Shown one piece after another: positions 36,536 through 48,192 of a stretch of DNA of 64,000 nt (the first letter of the stretch is position 1; every line of letters starts with the position of its first letter). This DNA comes from Parus major (lineage: Eukaryota > Chordata > Aves > Passeriformes > Paridae), in the NCBI RefSeq assembly GCF_001522545.3, contig NC_031773.1, positions 46,101,010-46,165,009 on the forward strand, given 5' to 3'. The notes under the pieces were generated by a model. That model saw only the letters and a list, made by a program, of their open reading frames with translations, was not told the origin of the DNA and ran no database searches. A program made the translations under genes and the position numbers.

Positions 36536-39500
36536 AGTACACTTCCATACCTACCCTGTTAAGCCCAACTATCCATATACAGATCTACATCTTCCTGCAG
36601 ACATCAAACACCACTCACCTGCGCCCCTGAAAGAGTGACATGCAAAGTTTTGTCTGCCCTACAGCACCTCATGGAAATGTCATCTCCTGGAAACACTAGG
36701 AGAATGGTCAAGACTCACACCCAGCACCAACCACTGCCTGTTCACAGCCATGCTGAGGTTTGTTTCCAGGCTTAGAAACAAATTTGGTGTACTGGGTGCA
36801 GAAACAGACAAAAGTCAGAAGCTAGCCTGGATGGCAAGTGTAAAGCAGAACACAACATTTCTGTATCAGACTTTCACACCAAGCATTTTGGTTGCCTGAG
36901 ATTTTTGGCCATTGAACAGAAGTCCCGGACTGCAGCCAAAACAAGATTAGTGAAGAGGATAGGAAAAACATCACCCCAAAACAAAAAACTTCGACTATTT
37001 TCTCTGAAGACATAATACTGATGGGAAGTCTAGCTCATTCAATTATGTTTAAGCCATTCCACAAGTAAATCTACCCCTGCTGACTGTCCTGGCCTATGGG
37101 AAACTCTGAAAGAACATAGCTTTGAACACAGAATTATAACAGAAAATGCTTGTTCCTAGAACAGTTTTATTTCTTTCCCTGGGCTCCAGGGGATCACACA
37201 CTTAAAATATCCAAGGCACAAAGCCTTAAACATGAAGTCCAAATCACTGGACACTTAAATTAGTCCACTGGCCTTTTTAACAGTTCTCAGCATCTGTGGA
37301 GGAGCCTGGAAGAACAGCCTAAAGATGCAAATCACTCAGCTCTCCAGAAAGCAGAAGCAGTCCTGCCCTGCTACAGAGAAAATGGGGCATTATGTCTTGA
37401 GCCACTCTCAAGTCTCTACATCATTTATTGTCCTGCTGTGGAGATGTTACGCTTCTAGCCATGGGCAGAAAAACCTGTAGCACAGAGCAGAGAATTCATA
37501 GCAGCTGCTGAAAGAAACCCCACTATTTCTGATTACCAGTGAAAGTCCCTTGATCTGTCTTCGCCATGAAGTTAAGTGGCAGAAGCATTGGACTGAAGGA
37601 GATGTTTAGGATTTAACATGTTCTTTCAAGTACTTCTCTCTACCACCTCTTCTTCTTGCTACAGTTTAATTTCAGCTGCCATTTCTCAAAACACACCTTC
37701 CTCAGCAGCCAGGAAAATTGGCTCCTGGGTTCAGGGGAGGGAGGGAGAGGGGTGGGAAAACTGTCACAAGGACAGCTCCACCTCTCCTCCCTTGGCTTCT
37801 CCTGGGGAGTTTGTGCACAGTTTTAAGAATGAATTAGTCTATACCACATGCCATCCATCACAGGCTGCAGGGGTACTACGGGAAGGACCTAGAACAATCA
37901 ATTATCACCCTTTCAGAGGCAACTACACCTTACAGTGTTGCATTAAAACTGCTGCTGTAAAAGAGGCAATAAGAAAAGAACATTTGCCCACGGCCACAGG
38001 CCAGAAGATCATTGGTAATCAATGTGGCTTCAGGACAGAACTACAAGATGTCAAAATTTTTCTTATCTCAAGTAAACTAATTTGTTGGGAATGGTGGTAC
38101 AGAGGAAATTCTCATTCTGGGACAATAAATACTGAACCAATTTATCCCAGAAATATGTCCCTTTGTAAACTATATTGTCGAAAGACTAAGGATGGAAATA
38201 AAAGCAAATAAAATTGTGTCTTCTTCAGGGGGATTTAGAAAAGAGATCATCACAAGCAGTTTTAGTGAGCTGTAGCAAAACTCTTCGGGGGCTTCCTCTG
38301 AATGTGGGAAACTGCAAGAGGTAAGGGACATCATTGTGAGCTTTGGTCTGAACACTTCTTTCATAGCCATGGCCACACAACTACAAGTAGTCCAAATGAC
38401 CATAACATAAGCAGGAAGAAAAGTATTGCCTCCACAGCATGAGGTTCCCTTCTCAACAAGTGCTAATGAAAGCAGTCTCTGTAGGTCAGTCTATCACAAG
38501 CCAGAAAGTTTCTCTTTCTGCAGGTGCATCAATAGAAAGAGGAAGCTTCACCTTACGCACGTTGCAGTGCAAGAGCTTGGGGAACTTGCCAGGCTGCTGG
38601 GCTGCTCCCCACTTATTGACCAACTCCCATTTCCTGGGACTTCTTCTGGCAGGCTGATCACAACCCATCAGTCCTCTTGCTAAGGAAATTAGCTAAGGAA
38701 TTGTTCTAACCCAGGCAAAGGCCACTTTGTCTGATTGATTCCTTGTTTTTTAATATTGTTTTGAATTCTTGAGGAACAAAGGAGTAAACTTCCACTTTGA
38801 TATGTCACTTCATACATTCCACATTTCACAGTTCTGTACTACACTGCATCTGCTCCAGTTGAAGTGTGCTGCCCTTGTTCCCTGCCCTCCCTCCCATTCC
38901 TTAACAATCCTGGGACTCACTGTGTGCAAGAGAGAGACCCTATGAGAACACTTTCTCCAGAAGAGAAGGCAGAAAAAGAAGGACAAGTAGTTTATTAGCC
39001 AACAAGGATGCTCCAGGCACCACAGATATAAGATTTGCCAAACCTCATAAGATCATTAGGTTTATTTATTTCCTATTCTGTATTGTGTATTATTTCAATC
39101 TCTCCAAGTGCAATAGCAATAAAATTGAAAAACATCCATGGAAACACTTCCAATTAACACAAGGTCAGAAAAATTACATTAGAGACCTCCACAGCCCATA
39201 AAGAAGAAAAACATCTCAGAAACAGCCTCAGCAAGCAGGGAGGCAGTGCAACTTGTCATAGAGGTCATCAGCCTTTTGCCTATGTTTTACCAAGAGCACA
39301 GAAGAAAGTATCAGTGTCTAGCACTGTGTGAATACCACACCTCCTGTAAGCTACATGCACAAACCTGATTTCAATCCAGGTTCAAAGATAAACCTATAAA
39401 ATACCAAGGATGCAAAGCCACAGAGGGTTCTGAAGAACAGATTCAGTATCTTCAGTTGCACCAGAAACACAAAACAAGGTAGATCTACCCCTGAAAAAGA

Positions 39501-39627
39501 TATGTACTGTAGGGTCAGTGTATGAGCACTATTCAATTAAGTATCTCTAACCTACACTATGACTCCTATACACCCAGTAGCATGAGAGATGATGAAGGGA
39601 ACAAAACACAACAAGTAAAATCAAAAC

Positions 39628-39642
39628 TTTTTTTTTTTTTTT
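39628..39642. repeat. Poly(T) tract, T15
   Basis: An uninterrupted T15 run followed by aacag. It resembles a polypyrimidine tract with splice acceptor on the plus strand, but no plus-strand exon follows. Confidence 0.9.
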
Positions 39643-41040
39643 AACAGCTGTGGTGCTATTTCTTGTCTGCATGTCCAACACAAAATAGATGGGACTAGCC
39701 AGTACCAGGAGATCAACCATCCAGTCTCATTTCATGGGCATAATGGAATACTGTCTAGTGCGTTTCTGAGTTCTTGTGGCCTCTTCTAGTCAAATCTGAG
39801 CCTTGAAAACTGCCAAAACCAGATGCTGCCCACACTCACATGGAGGTCTTATCCCCCAGACCAACCACCCTTGTAGAGATATGCAATTACCTCAAACTAC
39901 CCTGAAACTGAAGTGAACAGAATGGAGGTGTTAATGAAAAGCTTGTGTCTGACTCAGCAGCTGGATCATGATAATTACAACCTTCACAGCTTCCCTGTTC
40001 CCAAACCTAAGCTGAAACAGGTGAAGAAAATCAGAGATTTTTCAGATCTACTTCTGCACAGGCAACTCAGAAACTACCTTCACCTGCAAGGAAATCCTCT
40101 GACAGGCGGGCAGATAAAGGGAGAGGTCATCGCCTTTGGAAGATGGGTGTTTGCAGTATCTCTTAGAGCTTCTCACAGAAGGCTGGTAACCTGTCTCCTC
40201 TTTCTAAAGAGGCCATGGTGATGTCAGAAAATCCTTGAAGTCAGTTCCAGTTTCCAGTGCTGTCAGTGCTATGCTGCAGGTAGATAGTTAACTGGCCACA
40301 TGACAGTCAGTATGCAGTTCACTGCTCTGCAGAGTGCTGCAGAAATAGATGACCAGTAACTGCAAAATTTCAAGCAGAAATAACCTTGGCTCAGTCTCTT
40401 CCCCAAGATACATGTTTGTAATCAAGGATGCAGTCAATTTTCTTTCAACACAGATCTCATGAGAGTCGTTTATTTTAAACCTTCCCACCTCTTCCCCCTT
40501 TTCTTGGCTATCTTCCTTTTCTGACTTTGCTGAGCTTTCCAACACAATCTTGTCCAGCATTGTCTGGAGGGACAATGTTGGGAGAACATGAAAAGACTTC
40601 CTAAGCACGTGCATATCACATGAAGAACCAGGAGAGAACTGCAGTTCTAACCTCCCAGTGAACAGAGCTTGTGCCCCAGAAAGAGGGGCTGGGTCAGGAA
40701 CTGCAGTCCCATTTTTACTGCATCAGTGTAGCTCAGAATAGTCTGGTTTGCAGCAACAGAAGTGGGAGAGAGTAGAAGGCAGCAAGGAAAAGACACACTT
40801 TGCATGTCACTATAGAGGATGGCGTCTGGGTGGTCTGTGAGAGGCCTTTCAAGAACAGAACACCTCTCTTTTGCTTTAATTTTTAATTAAACCATCTTGC
40901 AATGTTGTGATGCTGCCTAAATATTTGTCATTCATTCTTGTACCTCCTTCCAACAATTTCTGTGTACTTCCTGCCACACAGCTGCGCCCATGTTCACCAT
41001 ACTCTTCATAGGCCCTCAACAGGGTTCACAGCTTCAGATC

Positions 41041-41200
41041 TGTCCAGGATCAGGGAATGGCTTAAGTTGGAAGAGACCTTGAAGATCCTCCAGTCCCAAA
41101 CCCCCTGCCATGGGCAGGCACACCTTTCACTAGACAAGCTTTCTCAAAGCCCCATCCAACCGTCCTTGAACATTTTCAGGATCTCAGCCTTGAACCGATT
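41041..41200 (-). repeat. CR1 LINE 3' fragment, antisense to plus strand
   Basis: The plus strand carries the reverse complement of a CR1 tail: 'gggaatggcttaagttggaagagacc' near 41053-41078, 'ccccctgccatgggcaggca' near 41101-41120, then 'ctttctcaaagccccatccaacc' near 41139-41161. It is closer to the young bird CR1 consensus than the other old copies, but the terminal octamers are partly eroded. It has the same orientation as GRIN2B. Confidence 0.88.
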
Positions 41201-44200
41201 TCCATCCCTATCTTTTTTCTGAGAAACCAAGTTTTGGTTATTCCATCAGCATCTGCACAGCTTTGCATTTATCATTGCAGAACTTTCTGGAGCAGAGAGA
41301 GATGATAATTTCCTCTGAAGGAGGTACAGTGGCTAAGAGTATGTTCTTTTTTTAATACCAGAATCATCTGGTTCATGTTTCTGGCTTCCTGAAGCACACA
41401 AAAATATCCATTTGAATAGAAATGAGAGGAGGTCCCTGACTTTCTGCTGCTGAAAATTTCAGAATAGTAGTCAAAAATCTAAGCTAAAAAACAAAACAAA
41501 CCCAAAAAAAGTGCCCATTTGTAGCCATAAAAGACTTGAGAGTGTCACTTTTCAATCTTTCAGACTTCTCAAAAAAGTTAGCGTGTCTCAATGAAAATAA
41601 GCACTTCAAATAAAAAAAAAATAAATAATTGAAATACTAGTTTTCCACCAAAAAAACTTTCAGAAGTTTTTCTGCAAGTTAATTCAATACAAGTCGCTTT
41701 AGGCCAGAGTAACTCAAACACATGTGTTTGCATATGTAGGCCTCTTTCCCAGGGTCTACACTTAAGTATTGTAACAAATCAGCATCAAAAGCTCTTCATA
41801 TCCCTGTGGCAAAGCCCCAGTGAGCAGGATAGACACACCAGGCATCTTCCAGGATAATAGCCACACTTCCATAATATGAATATCTTCATTATACCCCTTT
41901 TGGTGCATTTCTCTACATGAAATTATACTTAACAGTTTGCCTTCACGGGACAATTTACCAGTAGAAGCCACACTAATTGAGAAGTCCTCAGCTTGCGGTC
42001 TCTGCCTGACATTCTATCATCCCTTTAGAAAACCTCTACTGCCTTTCACTTCAATTTTGCACATCTGTACTTGTCTCAGGGACAGGAACTGAGGTGGGAC
42101 AGAGCACCCAGCACAAGGGCACATATGCCAAGGGCTTGAGACCTGGGCTTAATCTTTAGTTTGAATCCTTTTTTATCCACTTTGACCCTGGATGCATAGC
42201 AAGCTAAGTCAAACAGCAGCCTCCCATAATATCCTTCTCCTGCTGGTGGCTCCACAGAAAGGTTCAACAGTCATCAAGGCCCCCCTCTTCTGGGTGCCTT
42301 CATTCTGATGCCAGAACTGACATTTAATATCCCCAAATTATGGTTTTGCCCACTGCTTCCCACATCTGCTCTCCATGGTTCTCACCGTGCCCTTCGTATG
42401 TGCCACTTAAGTCTTTGAGGGCTTCCCCTAAACCATCTTCTGAGCTTCCCACAGGTCCACCTATTTGACCCTTGAGCCTCTTCTGAAGTCTGCCCTGTCT
42501 GCTGCAGCAGCCCTCGGGGAATGTGAACACTTCTTGGGGGATAGGTCATCACAGCAGCCAGCCCTGTGCTTCCAGGAGGAGTCTTTACTGTGGACACACA
42601 CAGCTTATCCGTGACCTCTGGAATGCAATGCCAACAGAGCGACAGCGCCTGTGAAGCAGAGGGGAGACATTGCCATGACCCACACTCATCCTACCTGAGC
42701 ATGTTTGAGGTTGGTCTTTTCAGGCTCTCTCTGTACCAGAGGAAGCAAAGGTGCTTTTCAGCAGGGCTGACTTTTAGACATTTTGAATTGCCGCCTGCAA
42801 GAGTCAGTCTCATGACTGGTCACAGGTCCAACCTCATAAATTTCACCTCCCTTTTTCTTGGGATCCCAAGCTCTGAGCCTGCTCAGAAGCAGTGGCATCA
42901 AGCAGCACTCCAGGTACCAGTCAGGCTTTGTCTAAGCTCCCCCTGTGCAGTGAGACTGTCCTTGGAGGTCCTGTTTTCCTCAGCTGCCTTCATCATCGAC
43001 ATCCTCTCCCTACTCCTGCAGGCACTGCACAAAAAAGGCAAAGGTCCTCCTTCCGGAGCAGGACTTGAAAAAGCCTAATCTTTTGCTCACATTTCTTTCA
43101 TTTTAGATCCCAACTGAAATCACAGCGAGCTTTTTTCCTCCCTTACCTACCCCTTTCACTGCCCTCTGTCAGAATTATTCAGCTTTCTGAAGCATTACCA
43201 GATACACTATGTAGGAAAGATATAGCAGAAGAAATTAAATAGCATTGTTAGGTATCTATAATTACCCCAAGTCATTTTTTTCCACAGTGCAGCAATTTGA
43301 AATCTCTCACATCACTCTCTTTGGGAAGCAGATGTTGACCATGTCAGCTGTGTGCTAAGAATGCATTTTCATGAGTTGCATTTCTTGGAATTTGCCAAGT
43401 GATGGTGGTGGCAGAGGGGGATGATCCTGGAAAATTCCACCCGTGCAGGCACAAAGCAGGCAGTGCAGAGACCTGCCAACCTCTTCAGGGTATCAGGGGC
43501 TTCTCAGCCCTCTCTGTGTTATGGCACTAACTAGGCCTGCTCCCGTCAAGCAAAGGAAATTTTTTCTACATTCCTGCCCACAGGAAGGCAGGCAGGGCTG
43601 CTGGGGGAAGAGCATATCTGTGAGAGGGAGGGTTTCTCCTGGATGGGGGAATGTGTGCTGCTTTCCCTTTAGAGTGACACATTGACAGACATGGAACAAT
43701 GAAAATAAAATATTTGGTGGATGTCTCTGCTGTCAGTTCCTCTCTGTCTCCCTCCCATGCGGTCTCTCCTGTCCCACAGTCAGCAGCTACAGCAACCAGG
43801 CTCCCAGCACATCCATCAGACTGCTGTTCTGTATCTCCTACAAGAACCCGCTCTTTCCCAATACTACATTTAAATCCACTTTTACTCTACCCCCTGCCTC
43901 CCCATTACTCTTTAATTACATTCACTTGGATTGTCTTAAGGAAGCCCTTCCTTTTCTTTTTGAATATTCCTTTCAAATACTTGCAGAAAATTATCATACT
44001 CCCTATCTAGCAAAAATATATATTTGGGGAAAATCTACCCTCTGGAACCAGGCAAGGGTCCAGTGAATCACAGGTGAGGCAGAGAAAACAGGTTTTAACT
44101 AAAGTTCAAGTAACATTGCACAATAAACTCTGGGAATTCTTCAGTGTTTATTTGATGCAGGGGACTTCTTAGTGGAGAAAGTTCCTAGTGCCAATTTCAC

Positions 44201-47200
44201 TAGACTGTACTCTTTTAATCTTTATTTATAAGACAGCATCTCCATTAGTCACAGGCTGGAGCAAGATGTCTGGGAAATGAGCAAGAAAATATATACACAC
44301 CCAGAACTATTCTGGACCAAACAGGAGACAGAGCCTGGATAGAACAAATACTCAAATAGAGACACAGGGAGTTCTCTATGGGTCTGTTCCTCAGCCTTTC
44401 CAAAAAGCGAGACCTCAAACAGCAGTAACCTGAAAGAAAAGGAATAGGGCACGAACCTGGTGGAAACTTCAAATGCAGGCTGATCTACACACACAGGACA
44501 AGCTCAAGGAAAGCAGCTGTCCACAGGTAGCCCCTTGTCAAAGGCGAAAAAAGCTACAGAAATGAGACACTGCCATAATCCCAGCAGTCTTTACAAAGCA
44601 AACATAATTTAATGCAGCCATACAAAGAACTTTGGCCTTGGTGAAAATGAGCACACATCTAAGAAGGAAAGCAAATAGTTGCCACTTCTAAAAAAGAACA
44701 AAAGTAAAGCACTCGCCTGAAAGAAGTGACCTGAGCAATCCTGAATTCTTAAAACACCCAGATGATGCTTAGAGCAAACAGTTAACTCGGCATCCCGGAG
44801 CTGATCTCCGGCAGCAGACTGCAGAATGGACTCTTCTGTTATTTCCACATCTCCCAGCTTGGATGGTGAGACTGTTGTATGACCCTGTTTAGACTGGAAA
44901 ACTTGCAGCACATCCCTGCTGTCCAGTGCTGTACCCAATGTAAGTTAATTTGCCAGCAAAGACTATTTCCTCTCAAAAACCACATGATTACATAACCCAG
45001 GATGGATCTAAGGGGAGAACAAAAATGTGTGCACACCTACTAGAACTGACATTTCCCTCTGCAGTTTCTCCAGTCACATACGGGCCCATACTTCATGTTC
45101 CACCACTGACAAAAATGGTGTTCTGATGAAGTTGTGCAAAAAAAGATTTTTCTTTTTCATGCAAGATATGAACAATACCAAAAAAATGTTAAAAAAAAAA
45201 TAAATTAAAGATATTATTCCAATCTAGACCCAGGTGTTTCTTCCAACTAAACTCAGGTTTGTCTGCTTTTTAGAATTTTCCACTAATCAAACTCAGTCAT
45301 TCAACACAGTAAAAAAATCGTGTTCTTTACCAGACATGAATAATAAAAGTGATGGAAATTTGGATCGAACACACATCTGCAGAGACATTTCATGTACTCA
45401 CTAGCAATGAAGTATTGATTTAAAAAAATAAACTATAAAATCCCCATCCCAAAGGCTAGACCTTTCTCACGAGAGGTGACAGAGACTGCAGTTTAAGTCT
45501 CCATTCTGAGTCAGGCTGAAATGATTTGAATACCTTTTTGATGCCTAGTAGTCTGTCCTCACTGTTTTCCTAACGATGCTCTGGGTTCTGGGGGAAGATG
45601 CTGCCTTTTTCTCCTCCACATCACCTTTGTGAATGGTACCTAAAGGCTTTTGTGAGTCTACATGAAAACACCAAAATGTCAGCTTTCATTTACAGCAGTA
45701 AAACTCCCAAAATAAATCCTCCATATCTGGTCAAAATTAATTAATATTTTCATTGATCCTGAACTATGTTTTTTCACAGACTCATTTGTTCTTCCCACCA
45801 TATTTTTGAAGCTTGGGCATTATCATCTGGAAAGGGAATGACACAGGCCTTATCACTCCTCTTATTTAATGATCCATGTCATTTTCCCCACAAACAGATT
45901 TTGTGGACAAAGTTGGCCAGAATCTAATTAAAAATTCCTCGCCTCCTTCTGTTTGAGACTCCTGTTCCTTACCTTACATGGCTGTGCGACGCTATTTTGC
46001 ATCATTAAACAGCCTAACCCCATTCCACCACATGAGCGGCTGAATGTTACTCAGAGTGAAATGTTGCCTCTATGTTAATTTTGCAAAGTGCTCAGGATCC
46101 TTCTCAAAGGAAGGAACAATAGAAATGTAAGTCATTATCGTCACCTCGGGAGATGAGGAAATAAACCTAAGGGAAACAAGCACCAGAAGCTGCCACACAA
46201 AATGCAGACCAATTTGAAAGCTGAAAGGGGAACAAGAAAACGGCTGTCAAACAGCCTTTCAGGCTTGGCATGGTGGGAGACATTGCAGCATTGCAGCTAG
46301 CCCAGCAGAAGGAAATTAAATAACTGTCAAACTGCTGACTCAGCAGAAGACAGCACAATTCCCAGACCATTTTAGAATTAAACTCAGGTCAGTAAATGCC
46401 AGGTCCTTTCACAAGGAAGAAAGGCCAAAGGATGCTGACAGAAACTCAGACACCACTGCAAGGCAAGGAAAGAGTCAGAGCCAGGATCTAACGTTACCAA
46501 AGGCAGTCTTGAAAAATTACAGACTCGGGGAAAACACACTTCAGGCACAGGGAAAACAAACGATGCTGAACATATTGTATGCTCAAATCGATGTCACTGA
46601 GCGCATGCCAGAGCTCATGAGCAGCGAGAGTAACTCAAGCACAGAGTAGCTCCAATAACCACAGCTTTAACACTGAAATACCTTTGAAAAACAGCAGAGA
46701 AGTTTACAGGTAACAGTGCAGAAAAGACCACAAGGGAAAAGACTGTCCTGGTCTAGTAAAAAGTACCGTCAAGGTACAGTTCAGCATCAAGCCAAGTCAA
46801 CCGCATACAACCAGGGTTCAAACACAAAACAAGGAGCATGTGACAACGAGGAATGGAACACTGGCCAGAGCCAACAGCAGAGGAGAGAAACAAACCAAGC
46901 CAAAGACACAACAAACAAGCTATTTCTTACTGAAAAATGTCTGAGCCATTTCAGATTAGGCAAACATTATTTCAAATTCATTCAGAAGCAAATGAGGGCA
47001 GACTTTTACTGCAGGAAAATCAAACTGCCAAAATCTTACCAAAAAACAAATAGAGAAGAGGAGGAGAAAGAGAAAGAAAAAGGCAAAAGAGAGAAAAACA
47101 TAGGGTCCTATGAATATACAGCACTTCCCTTCTCTCAAGCCCCATGGAAGGAAAACAGACCCTCCAGTTAATAACATTCAGATAATGTAAAAATAGAAAA

Positions 47201-47690
47201 AGCAAAGGTTTCACAGGCCAAGCAAAGATGTCGTTGACATGAGACAGTTTCAAGCAAATGCAACTGAACAGATGAAAACACATCCTCAGGGCACGTTCAC
47301 TCACAGTGAGTCTCCTTCAACTGAAGCTCCGCTAGTTATTTCTCCAGACTCAGTTTGGTTGGCTGCTAGCTTTCTGTGCCCTCATCTTTTCATGCATTTC
47401 AAATCTTAAAGCTGCCTAAACTCCCATGCTTTCTTCAGCTGCCTTTTCATGGCACAGTCTGGCCACCAGAAGCAACAGGAAATAAACTTCCTCTTCCAAT
47501 GGCACCTGTGTGGTTCCTCACTGCTACAGACTCCCTGAAGTAATTTCCAGTAGATGACTGGGCACAAAGCAAGAGAAAGTGAAAGTGGCTATGCTGTGTA
47601 TCTATCCAGTATTGAAGGATATATAACCTGTTCACATCACTCCTGAGGGGAGTATAGATGAAGTGATTACTGTTTGGGTTGATAAACAGT
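41201..47690. other. Intronic interval without a recognised gene
   Basis: No exon, RNA gene or classified transposon was recognised. Open frames of 170 codons at 42566-43078 (plus) and 151 codons at 46716-47171 (plus) are unrecognised and overlap other frames of equal merit. A-rich runs occur near 41610-41630 and 45180-45205, and a purine-rich (A/G) stretch at 47041-47100. Confidence 0.5.
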
Positions 47691-48192
47691 CACAGAATCA
47701 CAGAATCCTAGAATATCCTCAGTTGGAAAGGACCTACGAGGATCACCTACAAGGATCCAACTTCTGGCCCTGGACAGGACCATCCCAAGAATCACACCAT
47801 GTACCTGACAGAATTGTCCAAACACTTCTTGAACTATCAGCCTTGGTGCTGTGACCACTTCCCTGGGGAGCCTGTTCCAGTGCCCAACCACCCACTGGGT
47901 GAAGAACCTCTTCCTAATATATAGCTTGAACTTCCCCTGGCACAGCTTCATGTCATTTCTTTGTGTCCTCTCACTGGTCACAGAGAAAAGAGATCATCGT
48001 CTGCCTGGCCGCTTACCCTTGTGAGGAAGAGTTGGACTTGATGATCCTTGTGGGTCCCTTCCAACTCAGCATGTTCTGTGATTCTGTGAAGCCATGAATT
48101 CTATGAGACTGCTATGAGGTGTCTGCCCAGTCTCCTCTCCTCCAGGCTGAACCAGCCAAGTGACCTCAGCCACTTCAGTCAGTCCACTTGTA
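47691..48192 (-). repeat. CR1 LINE 3' fragment, interrupted by a second CR1
   Basis: The plus strand starts with cacagaat octamers (47691-47706), the reverse complement of the CR1 terminal (ATTCTGTG)n. It continues through 'cctcagttggaaaggaccta', 'cttggtgctgtgaccacttc' and 'agcctgttccagtgcccaac' to 'gtgaggaag' at about 48021-48029. The sequence resumes at about 48106 with 'agactgctatgaggt' and runs to 'ccaagtgacctcagcc' near 48155-48170. This is a well-preserved bird-type CR1 in GRIN2B orientation, split by the inner element at about 48030-48105. Confidence 0.93.
48030..48105 (+). repeat. Short CR1 3' end nested inside the outer CR1
   Basis: The block gttggacttgatgatcc (48031-48047) through 'gggtcccttccaactc' to 'tgttctgtgattctgtg' is the extreme 3' end of a CR1 on the plus strand, ending in its octamer motif. 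It lies inside a CR1 copy of opposite orientation and interrupts that copy's consensus order. It is heavily 5' truncated, as is typical of CR1. The last bases up to 48105 may be decayed octamers or target duplication. Confidence 0.85.

Larger units (their letters stand above)
34334..41040. other. Intronic interval without a recognised gene
   Basis: It holds CA-rich patches at 36445-36535 and a T15 run at 39628-39642. The longest open frame, 197 codons at 37618-38211 on the plus strand, is of mixed composition, matches no family I know and lacks supporting signals. No RNA gene or classified repeat was recognised. Confidence 0.5.

Noticed and set aside
37618..38211. 197-codon plus-strand open frame
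   Set aside because: It has no recognisable domain, low-complexity mixed composition and no promoter, splice or poly(A) context. It lies within a long intron and fits a chance open frame.
39628..39647. Plus-strand splice acceptor (T15-aacag)
   Set aside because: No coding or conserved exon follows on the plus strand. Long T runs followed by AG are common in introns.
42566..43078. 170-codon plus-strand open frame
   Set aside because: No family was recognised and it overlaps other frames of similar quality in GC-richer sequence. There is no sign of a retrogene, such as a poly(A) tail or homology to a known gene.
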